Positions 6,584 to 13,134 are shown, counted from the stretch's first letter. The stretch: DNA of 17,432 nucleotides from an uncultured Lachnospiraceae bacterium (GCA_947628025.1 CANQYH010000030.1:1-17432); one strand, 5' to 3'. The notes: generated by a model from the sequence alone, not told the origin. Program-made: numbers and translations.

Positions 6584-8602
6584 ATGAACGCATATTTCAA
6601 AAAAAAAGGTCCCATACCCATACGACGCTTCTGGGGCCTCTGCCTGGCCGCGGCCCTGATTCTTTGCGCCGCGGGCGGCTGCTCCCGTCCGGCGCAGGAC
6701 ATTTCTGAGCCGGAATCCGGCAGACAGACTCTCTCCGGTCAAAGCGCGGCAGCCGAAAACGGCGGTCCGTCTCAAAATGAATCGAATGCAGGCTCTCTCT
6801 CCGGCAGTCTCAGCCAGGACTCCTCTGCGGGAAACAGCTCCTCTCCCGGCGGAACGGATCCCGCAAGCGGCGGCGGTTCCGGCACACAGACCGCGGAATC
6901 CCAGACCAAATACGACCCTCAGACCCGGCGCGCCCGTCAGGAGGCCGCGAAAGCCTTTGACACCCTGTGCGGCCAGTTCCTGCGGGAGCAGTTATCCGGT
7001 TCTTTCCTGAATCTCCACTATTCCCTGCTGGATCCGGAGGCCTACGGCATCACCGATTCCCCGGTCAGCTTCGGGGATTTTTCTCTGACCACCATGCAGG
7101 AGGACCGCGACAGTCAGCGCATGTTCCAGAAACAGCTGGCGGACATCGACTCCGATCTCCTGGATGAAGACGACCAACTGACCTACCGGATCCTGCGGGA
7201 AGCCCTGCTGCAGGAAGAAGCCGGCGACGGCCTCGAACTCTACTACGAGCCGCTGGCGGCGTCCACCGGCGTCCAGGCGCAGCTTCCCATTCTCCTGGCC
7301 GAATTCGCGTTCCGCCAACAGCAGGACATCGAAGACTACCTGACGCTGCTGTCCGGCATCGACGAATACTATGCGCAGATCCTGGCTTTCGAGCAGGAAC
7401 GCTCCGCCGCGGGGCTCTTTATGACAGACGAGAGCGTCAATCAGATCGCCGACGGCTGCGCCGGTTATATGCTCCCTGCCGAGAACAATTTCATGACCAC
7501 GACGTTCGACCAGCGCATCGACGCGTTCGACGGCCTCACCGGTCAGCAGCGCGAAGAATATAAGGCCCGGAATCTGGAGATCGTAGAGGCCGACTTTATC
7601 CCCGCCTACCGCCTGCTGCTGGACGGCCTGAACGCGCTGAAAGGGACCTGCACCAACGAACAGGGGCTCTGCTATTTTCCCGATGGGAAAGCCTATTACG
7701 AATACCTGGTCTTTGCGGGGACCGGCGTGAATTACGATTCCGTCGAGAACCTGCGGGACGATATCGCGGACCAGATTGACCGCGAACTGGCCGCCATGTC
7801 CCGGATCCTTGCCGAGCATCCGGAGACGGCCGACCAGATCCTGGATTATGCGTTCGCTTATACGGAACCAGAGCAGATCCTGGAGCACCTGGAATCGCAG
7901 ATACAGGCCGATTTCCCTGAGATCCCCGAATGTCATTACGAGACGAAGCTCGTCCCGGAGGAACTTTCCCTCACGCTGGGCCCGGCCTTTTTCCTGGTGC
8001 CGCCCATCGACGATTACGACGACTGCGTGATCTACATCAATCCGGACAGCACTTCCGATTCCCAGGCCCTCTACACGACACTGGCCCACGAGGGTATGCC
8101 GGGCCATATGTATCAGAACACCTACTTTCTCGCTCATTGCACCAACAATCTGCGGAAAGTCCTGTCGTTCACCAGCTACAGCGAGGGCTGGGCCACCTAC
8201 GTGGAAAATTACTCCTACACCACCGACAACGGCCTCTCCCCGGAGCTGGGCCAGCTTCTCGCCCACAACGCCTCCGCCAACCTGGGCCTCCACGCCCTGC
8301 TGGATATCAATATCCATTATTTCGGCTGGACCATGGACCAGGTCAGCACGTTCCTGGAACCCTATTTCGACGTGAGCCAGACCGACGTGATCCGCTCCCT
8401 CTATCAGGTCATCCTGAACGCGCCGACCAATTATCTGGAATACTACGCCGGATATCTGGAGATCCTGCATATGCGTGACGAAGCCATGGAAACGCTGGGC
8501 AGCCGCTTTGCGCTGAAAGACTTCCACCGCTTCCTGTTAGAGACCGGGCCCGCGCCCTACACCGTGATCTACGACGAATTTCAAAAATGGCTGGAGGAGT
8601 AG
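6584..8602 (+). CDS. DUF885-family lipoprotein, putative metallopeptidase-like
   Basis: The protein has 672 residues and is probably anchored outside the membrane. It starts at ATG 6584 with GGAGG 8 bases upstream; the in-frame ATG at 6569 overlaps that ribosome binding site and is rejected. Residues 1-33 form a lipoprotein signal: basic KKK, a hydrophobic core ALILCAA, and lipobox AGGC with Cys33 as the predicted lipidated residue. A Ser/Gly-rich, low-complexity tether follows (about 34-115). The rest matches DUF885: the conserved HEGMPGH (502-508, family form HEAxPGH) and a downstream EGWATY with Glu534, arranged like metal ligands and general base of a zinc peptidase. Peptidase activity is inferred from this resemblance; the substrate is unknown. 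It is transcribed divergently from metG and ends 2 bp before the convergent stop of spmB, with no terminator between them. Confidence 0.88.
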   Translation: MNAYFKKKGPIPIRRFWGLCLAAALILCAAGGCSRPAQDISEPESGRQTLSGQSAAAENGGPSQNESNAGSLSGSLSQDSSAGNSSSPGGTDPASGGGSGTQTAESQTKYDPQTRRARQEAAKAFDTLCGQFLREQLSGSFLNLHYSLLDPEAYGITDSPVSFGDFSLTTMQEDRDSQRMFQKQLADIDSDLLDEDDQLTYRILREALLQEEAGDGLELYYEPLAASTGVQAQLPILLAEFAFRQQQDIEDYLTLLSGIDEYYAQILAFEQERSAAGLFMTDESVNQIADGCAGYMLPAENNFMTTTFDQRIDAFDGLTGQQREEYKARNLEIVEADFIPAYRLLLDGLNALKGTCTNEQGLCYFPDGKAYYEYLVFAGTGVNYDSVENLRDDIADQIDRELAAMSRILAEHPETADQILDYAFAYTEPEQILEHLESQIQADFPEIPECHYETKLVPEELSLTLGPAFFLVPPIDDYDDCVIYINPDSTSDSQALYTTLAHEGMPGHMYQNTYFLAHCTNNLRKVLSFTSYSEGWATYVENYSYTTDNGLSPELGQLLAHNASANLGLHALLDINIHYFGWTMDQVSTFLEPYFDVSQTDVIRSLYQVILNAPTNYLEYYAGYLEILHMRDEAMETLGSRFALKDFHRFLLETGPAPYTVIYDEFQKWLEE

Positions 8603-8604
8603 GC

Positions 8605-9135
8605 TTAACCGCACAGCCGCCCCGCCAGCCACACGCTGACCCATATTCCCGCCGACGTCGCCAGGAGCGCTCCCGGCAGCGTCCAGCGGGTTTTTTTGAT
8701 CTTTGCGGTCATAAAATACAGGCTCATGGTATAAAACACCGTCTCCGTACAGGAAAGCATCAGCGCCGCCGCCAGCCCCAGCTCCGAATCCGGCCCGCAC
8801 TGCCGGAAAATATCCAACGCCAGCCCCGTAGCCGCCCCGGAGGAAAACAATTTCACCAGCGCCACCGGCAAAAGCTGCGCCGGAATCCCAAACGCCCCGC
8901 TCAGCCGCCCCAGCGCTCCGGCCAAAGCGTCCAGAAGCCCCGATGTCCGCAGCACACCTACTCCCACCATCAGGCCCACCAGCGTCGGCAGCACGTCAAA
9001 CACCGTCCGCGCTCCCTCTTTCGCGCCCTCCGCGAAATCTTCATACACCGGCCGCTTCATCAGCACGCCCATTCCAACGATGTAAAAAATGGTAAACGGG
9101 ATCACATAATCAGAAAGATACAGAAGCCAAGTCAA
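8605..9135 (-). CDS. spmB: Spore maturation protein B
   Basis: The protein has 176 residues from TTG 9135 (179 from GTG 9144). GTG 9144 lies inside the ribosome binding site GGGGAGGTGG (9150-9141), whereas TTG 9135 is well placed and mirrors the TTG start and leader of spmA, so TTG is preferred. The sequence begins TWLLYLSDYVIPFTIFYIVG and has several membrane helices typical of the nucleoside-recognition/Gate fold, with VLPTLVGLMVGVGVLRTSG, FSSGAATG and CTETVFYTMSLYF as recognisable segments. In Bacillus, SpmA and SpmB are needed for proper spore core dehydration and heat resistance. Unusually, spmB is not next to spmA: an ATPase-nuclease pair of about 1.4 kb lies between them. spmB has its own copy of the spmA leader, so it may be independently transcribed. 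Confidence 0.93.
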   Translation of the reverse strand: MTWLLYLSDYVIPFTIFYIVGMGVLMKRPVYEDFAEGAKEGARTVFDVLPTLVGLMVGVGVLRTSGLLDALAGALGRLSGAFGIPAQLLPVALVKLFSSGAATGLALDIFRQCGPDSELGLAAALMLSCTETVFYTMSLYFMTAKIKKTRWTLPGALLATSAGIWVSVWLAGRLCG

Positions 9136-9140
9136 AAACG

Positions 9141-9184
9141 CCACCTCCCCGTTATTTCTATGCGGAAGAAGCGGGATTTAGACG
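9141..9184 (-). promoter_or_regulatory. 44-bp spm leader, copy in front of spmB
   Basis: This segment matches 11602-11645 at 38 of 44 positions in the same orientation. Read on the minus strand it contains GTCTAAA (9183-9177), 14 bases, then GCATAGAAAT (9163-9154), then the ribosome binding site GGGGAGGTGG. The spacing and the CATA core resemble mother-cell sporulation promoters of the sigma-E/K type, but the match to consensus is only partial. It is a duplicated leader carrying at least the ribosome binding site and possibly a sporulation promoter. Confidence 0.55.
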
Positions 9185-9243
9185 CGCACACAGCCGGATC
9201 CATACGTTAGACATACTTTAAATGAACTTTCCCATCACCGCGA

Positions 9244-9492
9244 TCACAGTTTTTTCGGCTGATGGATCACAATATGTATCTTTTTCTCTTTTATGATGCT
9301 TTCATACGTTTTCTTAAAATTGGCCGGATCCTTGATGATCTTTTCCTTGTCATATATAAAGAAATAGATCTCGGAAGCGCTGTAATGTACCATATCAGCT
9401 TCTATCTCCTCTGTCAGGTTTTTTATCCTCATACTGTCCCTGCTGCATTTTACCTCTATGACGCAATCAGAGTCCAAAAGAATATCCGTCAT
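9244..9492 (-). CDS. Small PD-(D/E)XK nuclease-like protein, partner of the upstream ATPase
   Basis: The protein has 82 residues. It begins MTDILLDSDCVIEVKCSRDS: an acidic residue (Asp7 or Asp9) ahead of a hydrophobic strand ending in Glu13-Val-Lys15, the D...ExK arrangement of PD-(D/E)XK nucleases. An acidic helix (NLTEEIEADMVHYSA) and a strand SEIYFFIYD follow, then a final strand KIHIVIH. This strand-helix order fits the second half of the fold. The usual first helix and strand are absent, so it is either minimal or completed by another subunit. The ATG (9492-9490) overlaps the ATPase stop (9491-9489) as ATGA, with GGGGAGGG 8 bases upstream, indicating translational coupling. AT-rich relative to its surroundings. 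Nuclease activity and a defence role are inferred; the motif is seen. Confidence 0.7.
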   Translation of the reverse strand: MTDILLDSDCVIEVKCSRDSMRIKNLTEEIEADMVHYSASEIYFFIYDKEKIIKDPANFKKTYESIIKEKKIHIVIHQPKKL

Positions 9493-10673
9493 TTTTCATT
9501 CCCTCCCCATCTTAAATAAAACAGAAATAGCGGATCCAAAATGTAAAGGACCTCCTCTTTCCAATCCAATACTTTAAAAATATCCTCTCTTCCATTCAGT
9601 AATTCCTGCAGCTTTCCGAGACTATCTTTTATCATCTGCGGCTTGGGTCTTTCATGTTCATCCGGAATCAATGAATAGATCCGGTTCTTCACATCCTCAA
9701 ATTCCAATCGCATGATCGGCGGATTCTCCGCGATCGATTTTACGATCAGTTCATATATATCACATTCAGATCCATCTCTGGTTAAAAATCTATTCCTTGA
9801 TTTTCCGCGGGTACTGGGGCCCTTGCGCATAAATGCTACAACATCCCCATACTCAAAATTTACTGTAGTAAATCTATACGCCTGTTCCAAAATTTCCTGC
9901 TTTACTATATTTTTTTCAGCTTTTGATATTTCCAGCAATATACATATATTCAAACAGATATATTGCATAAGCTGAGGAGACGACAAACTTTCCATCGCGA
10001 TCTGCGCCGCCACATCTTCCTCTATTTCTATCCCTAATTTATCAAAGCCGATCTTAGCAATTTCTTTCAGATCTTCTTCCGCCCATGGACTAATATTGAT
10101 CAGGCTCAATCTACCCGAAAGATCTGAATTCTGACGAATTGCCTCATCCGCCCTATGAGGAAGAGAAACCACGACAGCTTTCAGTCCTTTGCGGATCGCA
10201 TCCTTTAATTGCTGAGCGACCTGCATTCTCTTTGCTTCCGGCGCATAATGAAAATCGTCTATAACCAGTACTAACCCTTTTTCTTTGTAGTAATTTATGA
10301 TCTTATCTTTCGTCAAAGCGAAAATTTCCCTTTTAGAATACTTGTCGCCAGAATCGGGCAATATCTTTTCAGAAGCAAACTGTCCCTCATAAGACAATCC
10401 CACTTTCGCCGAAACTAATTTCCAGAAATCGGTCGTTTCATCAAAGTCCGCGCCCGATATTTCTACAATATTTTCAAAACCAATCACTTTTTCGCAAAGG
10501 ATCGTTTTTCCCATTTTAGATGGCCCTACCAGCGAGGTCAAAAAGCCGGAAACTTTGATCGCCTGCTGCAGGCGCAATTCGTATGGCAATCCAGAGGCCG
10601 TTGATTTTCTGGATACATAAGTATATTCCGGAAAAGAACCTGGTCTGAATACGTCTTCTGCTTTCAATCGCAT
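9489..10673 (-). CDS. P-loop ATPase of a two-gene ATPase-nuclease operon
   Basis: The protein has 394 residues. The frame opens at TTG 10679, but AGGAGGA (10687-10681) is 7 bases from ATG 10673, which is preferred. Walker A is GPSKMGKT (50-57), Walker B is GLVLVIDDFHYA with Asp139-Asp140, and an Arg in DLSGR (188) may be an arginine finger. Residues 200-270 look like an AAA lid; 300-370 look winged-helix-like; the C-terminus has ILDPLFLFYLRW. That ending resembles the DPFxxFW-type motif that precedes the nuclease domain in single-chain archaeal-type ATPases (ATPase_2 plus DUF234). Here the nuclease is a separate, 4-bp-overlapping gene. By analogy with ATPase/nuclease and STAND-like defence systems, a sensing ATPase that licenses the nuclease is plausible but inferred. 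AT-rich: 9901-9960 has 13 G+C of 60, against 43 of 60 at 8881-8940 in spmB. Confidence 0.78.
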   Translation of the reverse strand: MRLKAEDVFRPGSFPEYTYVSRKSTASGLPYELRLQQAIKVSGFLTSLVGPSKMGKTILCEKVIGFENIVEISGADFDETTDFWKLVSAKVGLSYEGQFASEKILPDSGDKYSKREIFALTKDKIINYYKEKGLVLVIDDFHYAPEAKRMQVAQQLKDAIRKGLKAVVVSLPHRADEAIRQNSDLSGRLSLINISPWAEEDLKEIAKIGFDKLGIEIEEDVAAQIAMESLSSPQLMQYICLNICILLEISKAEKNIVKQEILEQAYRFTTVNFEYGDVVAFMRKGPSTRGKSRNRFLTRDGSECDIYELIVKSIAENPPIMRLEFEDVKNRIYSLIPDEHERPKPQMIKDSLGKLQELLNGREDIFKVLDWKEEVLYILDPLFLFYLRWGGNEK

Positions 10674-10693
10674 ACTCAAATCCTCCTGCGTGT

Positions 10694-10722
10694 ATTATAT
10701 CTCTCTGCAAAATCATTTTTAA
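10694..10722 (-). promoter_or_regulatory. Candidate proximal promoter of the ATPase-nuclease operon
   Basis: On the minus strand, a perfect TATAAT (10699-10694) lies 17 bases after TTAAAA (10722-10717, 4 of 6). Alternatives are an extended -10 TGTTATAAT (10773-10765) and a perfect TTGACA (10863-10858) paired over 17 bases with TAAAAA (10840-10835). Which one is used cannot be decided, because AT-rich DNA produces such matches by chance. Confidence 0.4.
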
Positions 10723-10797
10723 TAGCCTTTTTGCAATTTAACATGATTTTCTTCGATCAATTACATTATAACACATTTTAATAATATTTAAAGCATA

Positions 10798-10832
10798 TTT
10801 ATCGATTTTATTATGATTTTATCCATTTTATT
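10798..10832. repeat. AT-rich direct repeats with 20-bp period upstream of the cassette
   Basis: TTTATCGATTTTATT (10798-10812) recurs exactly 20 bp later as TTTATCCATTTTATT (10818-10832), with one mismatch in 15. A weaker third match starts near 10837. The repeats lie about 28-60 bp upstream of the extended -10 candidate and 125-160 bp upstream of the ATPase start. Spacing of about two helical turns is compatible with an iterated regulator site. Confidence 0.45.
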
Positions 10833-10913
10833 GATTTTTATTTAGTTTTACATACGGTGTCAATCGTTTCTTCCAGTGCTTTTCTGCTGAATGAATATCC
10901 GCAAACTTTAAAT

Positions 10914-10942
10914 GCAAAAAGAACCCGCTGCATCGGGTTCTC
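10914..10942 (-). terminator. Intrinsic terminator of spmA
   Basis: On the minus strand AGAACCCG (10941-10934) and CGGGTTCT (10927-10920) form a perfect 8-bp stem with a 6-nt loop, followed immediately by a T-run (10920-10916). It lies about 32 bp after the spmA stop and insulates spmA from the inserted operon. Confidence 0.85.
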
Positions 10943-10973
10943 TCATGACATCCTCCGGGGACAGCCTCCCCGC

Positions 10974-11597
10974 TCATCCCCTCCGCCCCATCATCTTGCA
11001 GAATACGGCCGCCGCCGCCGTACTGGCTGCCGTCGCCAGGATCGCCGGGCCGACGATCGCCGCCGGGACCGCGCTGCCGTACTGGCTGCGGTACGCGATC
11101 ATATTGATCGGGATCAGCTGCAGCGAAGAGATATTGATGATCAGAAATGTGCACATCTCGCGGCTGGCCGTGCCCCGCGGGACCGCGGCATGGCGTCCCG
11201 TGCGCCGGGCGTCCTCTCCTCGCCGCTCTTCCTCCAGCTCCGCCAGCTCTCCCATGGCTTTCAGGCCCGCCGGAGTCGCCGCCCAGCCCAGACCCAGGAT
11301 ATTGGCGATCATGTTGGCGGCGATCGAACGGTTGGCGGGATGCTCCGGCGGCAGGTCCGGGAACAAAAAGCGCAGCGCCGGACGCATTTTCTCCGCCAAA
11401 TGGTCGATCAGACCGGCACGTTCCCCGATCTTTAAAATGCCCGTCCACAACGACATGACCCCCAGCATCGTCACGCAGAGCGTCACCGCCTCGGCTGCCG
11501 CATCCAGCGCTCCCTGGGTCACGGCCGCCATATTCCCATGGAATGCCGCCCATACAATTCCGGCCAGAATCATAAACGCCCACAGATAATTCAGCAA
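10974..11597 (-). CDS. spmA: Spore maturation protein A
   Basis: The protein has 207 residues. The start is TTG 11597, with GGGGGAGGTGG (11613-11603) 5 bases upstream; the N-terminus LNYLWAFMILAGIVWA matches SpmA proteins. It is an integral membrane protein of the nucleoside-recognition/Gate family, with hydrophobic segments at both ends and the recognisable stretches MSLWTGILKIGERAG, RSIAANMIANILGLGWAATPAGLKAM and TFLIINISSLQLIP. In Bacillus it acts with SpmB in spore maturation, possibly as a membrane transport component. A charged loop (about 140-167, EELEEERRGEDARRTG-like) precedes the second half. It is followed by its own terminator and then by the ATPase-nuclease cassette instead of spmB. 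Its leader is one of two copies of a 44-bp element. Confidence 0.94.
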   Translation of the reverse strand: MLNYLWAFMILAGIVWAAFHGNMAAVTQGALDAAAEAVTLCVTMLGVMSLWTGILKIGERAGLIDHLAEKMRPALRFLFPDLPPEHPANRSIAANMIANILGLGWAATPAGLKAMGELAELEEERRGEDARRTGRHAAVPRGTASREMCTFLIINISSLQLIPINMIAYRSQYGSAVPAAIVGPAILATAASTAAAAVFCKMMGRRG

Positions 11598-11601
11598 GGT
11601 A

Positions 11602-11645
11602 CCACCTCCCCCTTATTTCTATGCAGGGGAAGCGGGCATTAGACG
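11602..11645 (-). promoter_or_regulatory. 44-bp spm leader, copy in front of spmA
   Basis: This is the partner of 9141-9184. On the minus strand it has GTCTAAT (11644-11638), 14 bases, GCATAGAAAT (11624-11615), then the ribosome binding site of spmA. A sigma-E/K-like promoter is possible but the match is partial. The upstream edge overlaps the stop codon (TAA, 11641-11639) of the orphan coding tail. Confidence 0.55.
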
Positions 11646-11797
11646 TATCCCGTTTCATGCAAAAGCGCGTTTATATATTCGTCACCATCCTGCGGAAAAT
11701 AACCGGATTTTGCGGTATCACAAACGGTAACGCATACGATGCGCTCTGAATAAGATCTGTTCCCATAACTGTACTTTCTTATTTCACCGATAACGCC
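11639..11797 (-). pseudogene. Orphan coding tail of about 52 codons without a start
   Basis: A minus-strand frame from 11797 to TAA at 11641-11639 reads like genuine protein, including RIVCVTVCDTAKSGYFPQ and DEYINALLHETGYV at the end, with coding-like codon structure. There is no in-frame ATG or GTG and no ribosome binding site at its upstream end. It overlaps the last codons of the XRE regulator gene in another frame. The likely explanation is the 3' remnant of a gene lost by deletion. The family was not recognised. The alternative is a chance open frame, but the amino acid composition argues against that. Confidence 0.4.
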
Positions 11798-12360
11798 TTA
11801 AGTGCAATGGCGGCAATCGCCGCGCCGGCACAAGCGCCAGCAATAAATTTAAGTGCCGTTTGATACGGTCTTTTCCCAATTTCCCGCTGCTTCTGAATTT
11901 CGTCCAGTGTTTTTCCTTCGCTGAAAGCAACGATCTCTTTGTAAGTATGGATGTCATGATTCTCTTTGAGTTTTTCAACCCTAAAGGCTATTACGAGGGT
12001 CATCAGATACAGAATCGCCCAGATAATGACTCCATACATTTTCAAAAATACTGTAAGAGGAACGAACATAACAACGCTTGCAATAAAAAGAAGCGCAAAT
12101 CGTTTCCCCAGATGGTTAAATCTTTCGACTTCCTCCTTGTCGATTTCCTGCTTCATCTTCTCAATATCTCCTTTGATTAGTCGGTCAAGAGATATTTCAA
12201 ATACGGAACTTAAAAGCAGCAGACTGTGAATATCCGGATAACTCTTTTTATTCTCCCAATTGGAAATCGTCTGCCGGGTCACATATATTTTCTCTGCCAG
12301 CTCTTCCTGGGACAATTTCTGCGCATTGCGATATTTTCTGATCTGCGAACCGATCTCCAT
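11779..12360 (-). CDS. XRE-family HTH regulator with C-terminal membrane segments
   Basis: The protein has 193 residues. ATG 12360 is preferred: AGGAGGTG (12375-12368) is 7 bases upstream, while the alternative GTG 12369 lies within that site. Residues 3-60 are a Cro/C1-type helix-turn-helix (IGSQIRKYRNAQKLSQEELA, then VTRQTISNWENKKSYPD), the form common in Firmicute phage- and chromosome-type repressors. Residues 65-85 are charged. Two hydrophobic segments follow (about 89-106 and 110-126), and a third Ala/Gly-rich one (169-190) ends the protein, so the DNA-binding domain may be membrane-tethered. It is AT-richer than the housekeeping genes around it. Target genes are unknown; the spm locus and the ATPase-nuclease operon downstream on the same strand are nearest. 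No clear terminator or promoter was identified. Confidence 0.85.
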   Translation of the reverse strand: MEIGSQIRKYRNAQKLSQEELAEKIYVTRQTISNWENKKSYPDIHSLLLLSSVFEISLDRLIKGDIEKMKQEIDKEEVERFNHLGKRFALLFIASVVMFVPLTVFLKMYGVIIWAILYLMTLVIAFRVEKLKENHDIHTYKEIVAFSEGKTLDEIQKQREIGKRPYQTALKFIAGACAGAAIAAIALKALSVK

Positions 12361-12467
12361 CTCGTTCACCTCCTATTGCGTGATTTTATTCTCTTGACCT
12401 AAGAACGTTTTATCACTTGTAAGGCGGAATCGTCTATCAAAAGTCTTTTACATCGGACATTTTTGCC

Positions 12468-13097
12468 ATGTCAGATGAAGTCAGGGTAAGCGCAACCCTG
12501 CCGCTTGAGACCGCAATGCCCGTTCTGGCGGGCGGGGTTTTCGATCTTATACTTATCATTCTTTGGTGTCTTCTCAGTTCCAGACCGCAAAACTTGTTCT
12601 GATAGGTGGAATTATCGATCTTACGCTTATCACCCTTTGATGTCTTCTCTGTTCCAGGCCGCAAGGCGCGTTTTGACGGGCGGGGGTTTTATCTTATGCT
12701 TATCACCCTTTGGCGTCTTCTCTGTTCCAGACCGCAAAACTTGTTCTGATGGGTGGAGTTTTCGATCTTGTGCTTATCACCCTTTGGCGTCTTCTCTGTT
12801 CCAGACCGCAAAACTTGTTCTGATGGGCGGAGTTTTCGATCTTGTCGGAAACGATTCACTCAACGGCGCAAAAAAGCATCCGAAAGCATCGATCTTGACC
12901 GTGTGACCGCGCTCACAAACACCGGCGTCATGGGGAAGCTCATTGAAGTCAAAGCGGACGTAGAAACCACGAAAGCGGAGATCCGGGGCGAATGACGGTC
13001 AGGACCCGCGCGCAAAACGCATTGGCGTAGCTGCCGTGGACTTGAACTCGTCCGCATCAGCACATCCGACGGCAAAGAAGGCACTGTAAAAGTGTAA
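12468..13097 (+). pseudogene. Decayed small gene disrupted by a 74-bp repeat array
   Basis: From ATG 12468 the plus strand reads MSDEVRVSATLPLETA and then a repeat unit giving xxVLxGGVFDL; translation soon stops because four extra repeat units (295 bp, one base over a multiple of three) shift the frame. The last unit continues LVGNDSLNGAKK. A six-A run (12870-12875) then needs one more A to enter a frame reading ASESIDLDRVTALTNTGV and MGKLIEVKADVETTKAEIRGE, ending at TGA 12993-12995. Past that TGA the same frame stays open to TAA 13095-13097, ending LVRISTSDGKEGTVKV. With one repeat unit and the restored A, the ORF would be about 77 codons. No ribosome binding site is seen before 12468. The family was not recognised; the pseudogene reading is inferred from frame arithmetic and coding-like composition. 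Confidence 0.5.
12510..12845. repeat. 74-bp tandem repeat array, about 4.5 units
   Basis: Units start at 12510, 12584, 12658, 12731 and 12805, giving periods of 74, 74, 73 and 74 bp; the fifth is partial, ending near 12845. Every unit starts with (A/G)CCGCAA and contains a GATCTT or TATCTT core; the four full units end in TTCCAG. The fourth and fifth are nearly identical; the first and third are most diverged. There are no unique spacers, so it is not a CRISPR array. Parts of each unit still translate as xxVLxGGxxDL in one frame, matching the flanking decayed gene. Confidence 0.85.
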
Positions 13098-13134
13098 AAA
13101 ATTCGCATACTTCTCCGCCCGGCAGCCGTTCCGA

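Larger units (their letters stand above)
9244..10863 (-). other. AT-rich inserted cassette separating spmA from spmB
   Basis: The segment comprises the ATPase-nuclease operon and its AT-rich upstream region. It lies between the spmA terminator (10914-10942) and the leader of spmB (9141-9184). Composition drops sharply relative to both spm genes. No transposase, integrase or clear terminal inverted repeats are visible, so the route of entry is unknown. Exact boundaries cannot be defined from this window alone. Confidence 0.6.

Noticed and set aside
6992..8527. Long open frame antisense to the DUF885 gene
   Set aside because: It is a shadow of a GC-rich coding sequence; the plus-strand frame has the lipoprotein signal, HEGMPGH motif, ribosome binding site and promoter.
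10838..10933. Short minus-strand ORF across the spmA terminator, ending EETIDTVCKTK
   Set aside because: The composition is protein-like, but it has no properly spaced ribosome binding site and its start lies inside the terminator hairpin. It could be a relic but is too short to support.
9141..11645. 44-bp direct repeats as transposon target-site duplication
   Set aside because: They enclose spmA as well as the cassette, contain functional ribosome binding sites, are longer than usual target duplications and are not accompanied by transposase or terminal inverted repeats.
12510..12845. Regularly repeated units resembling a CRISPR array
   Set aside because: The whole 74-bp unit is repeated with substitutions along its length; there are no short identical repeats alternating with unique spacers, and no cas genes are nearby.
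12993..12995. In-frame TGA as a possible selenocysteine codon
   Set aside because: The frame is already broken upstream by the repeat array and the A-run, and no selenocysteine insertion stem was seen next to the TGA; decay is simpler.
13020..13060. tRNA-like TTCAAGTCC stretch on the minus strand
   Set aside because: The adjacent bases do not form a T-stem, and no acceptor or anticodon arm is present.
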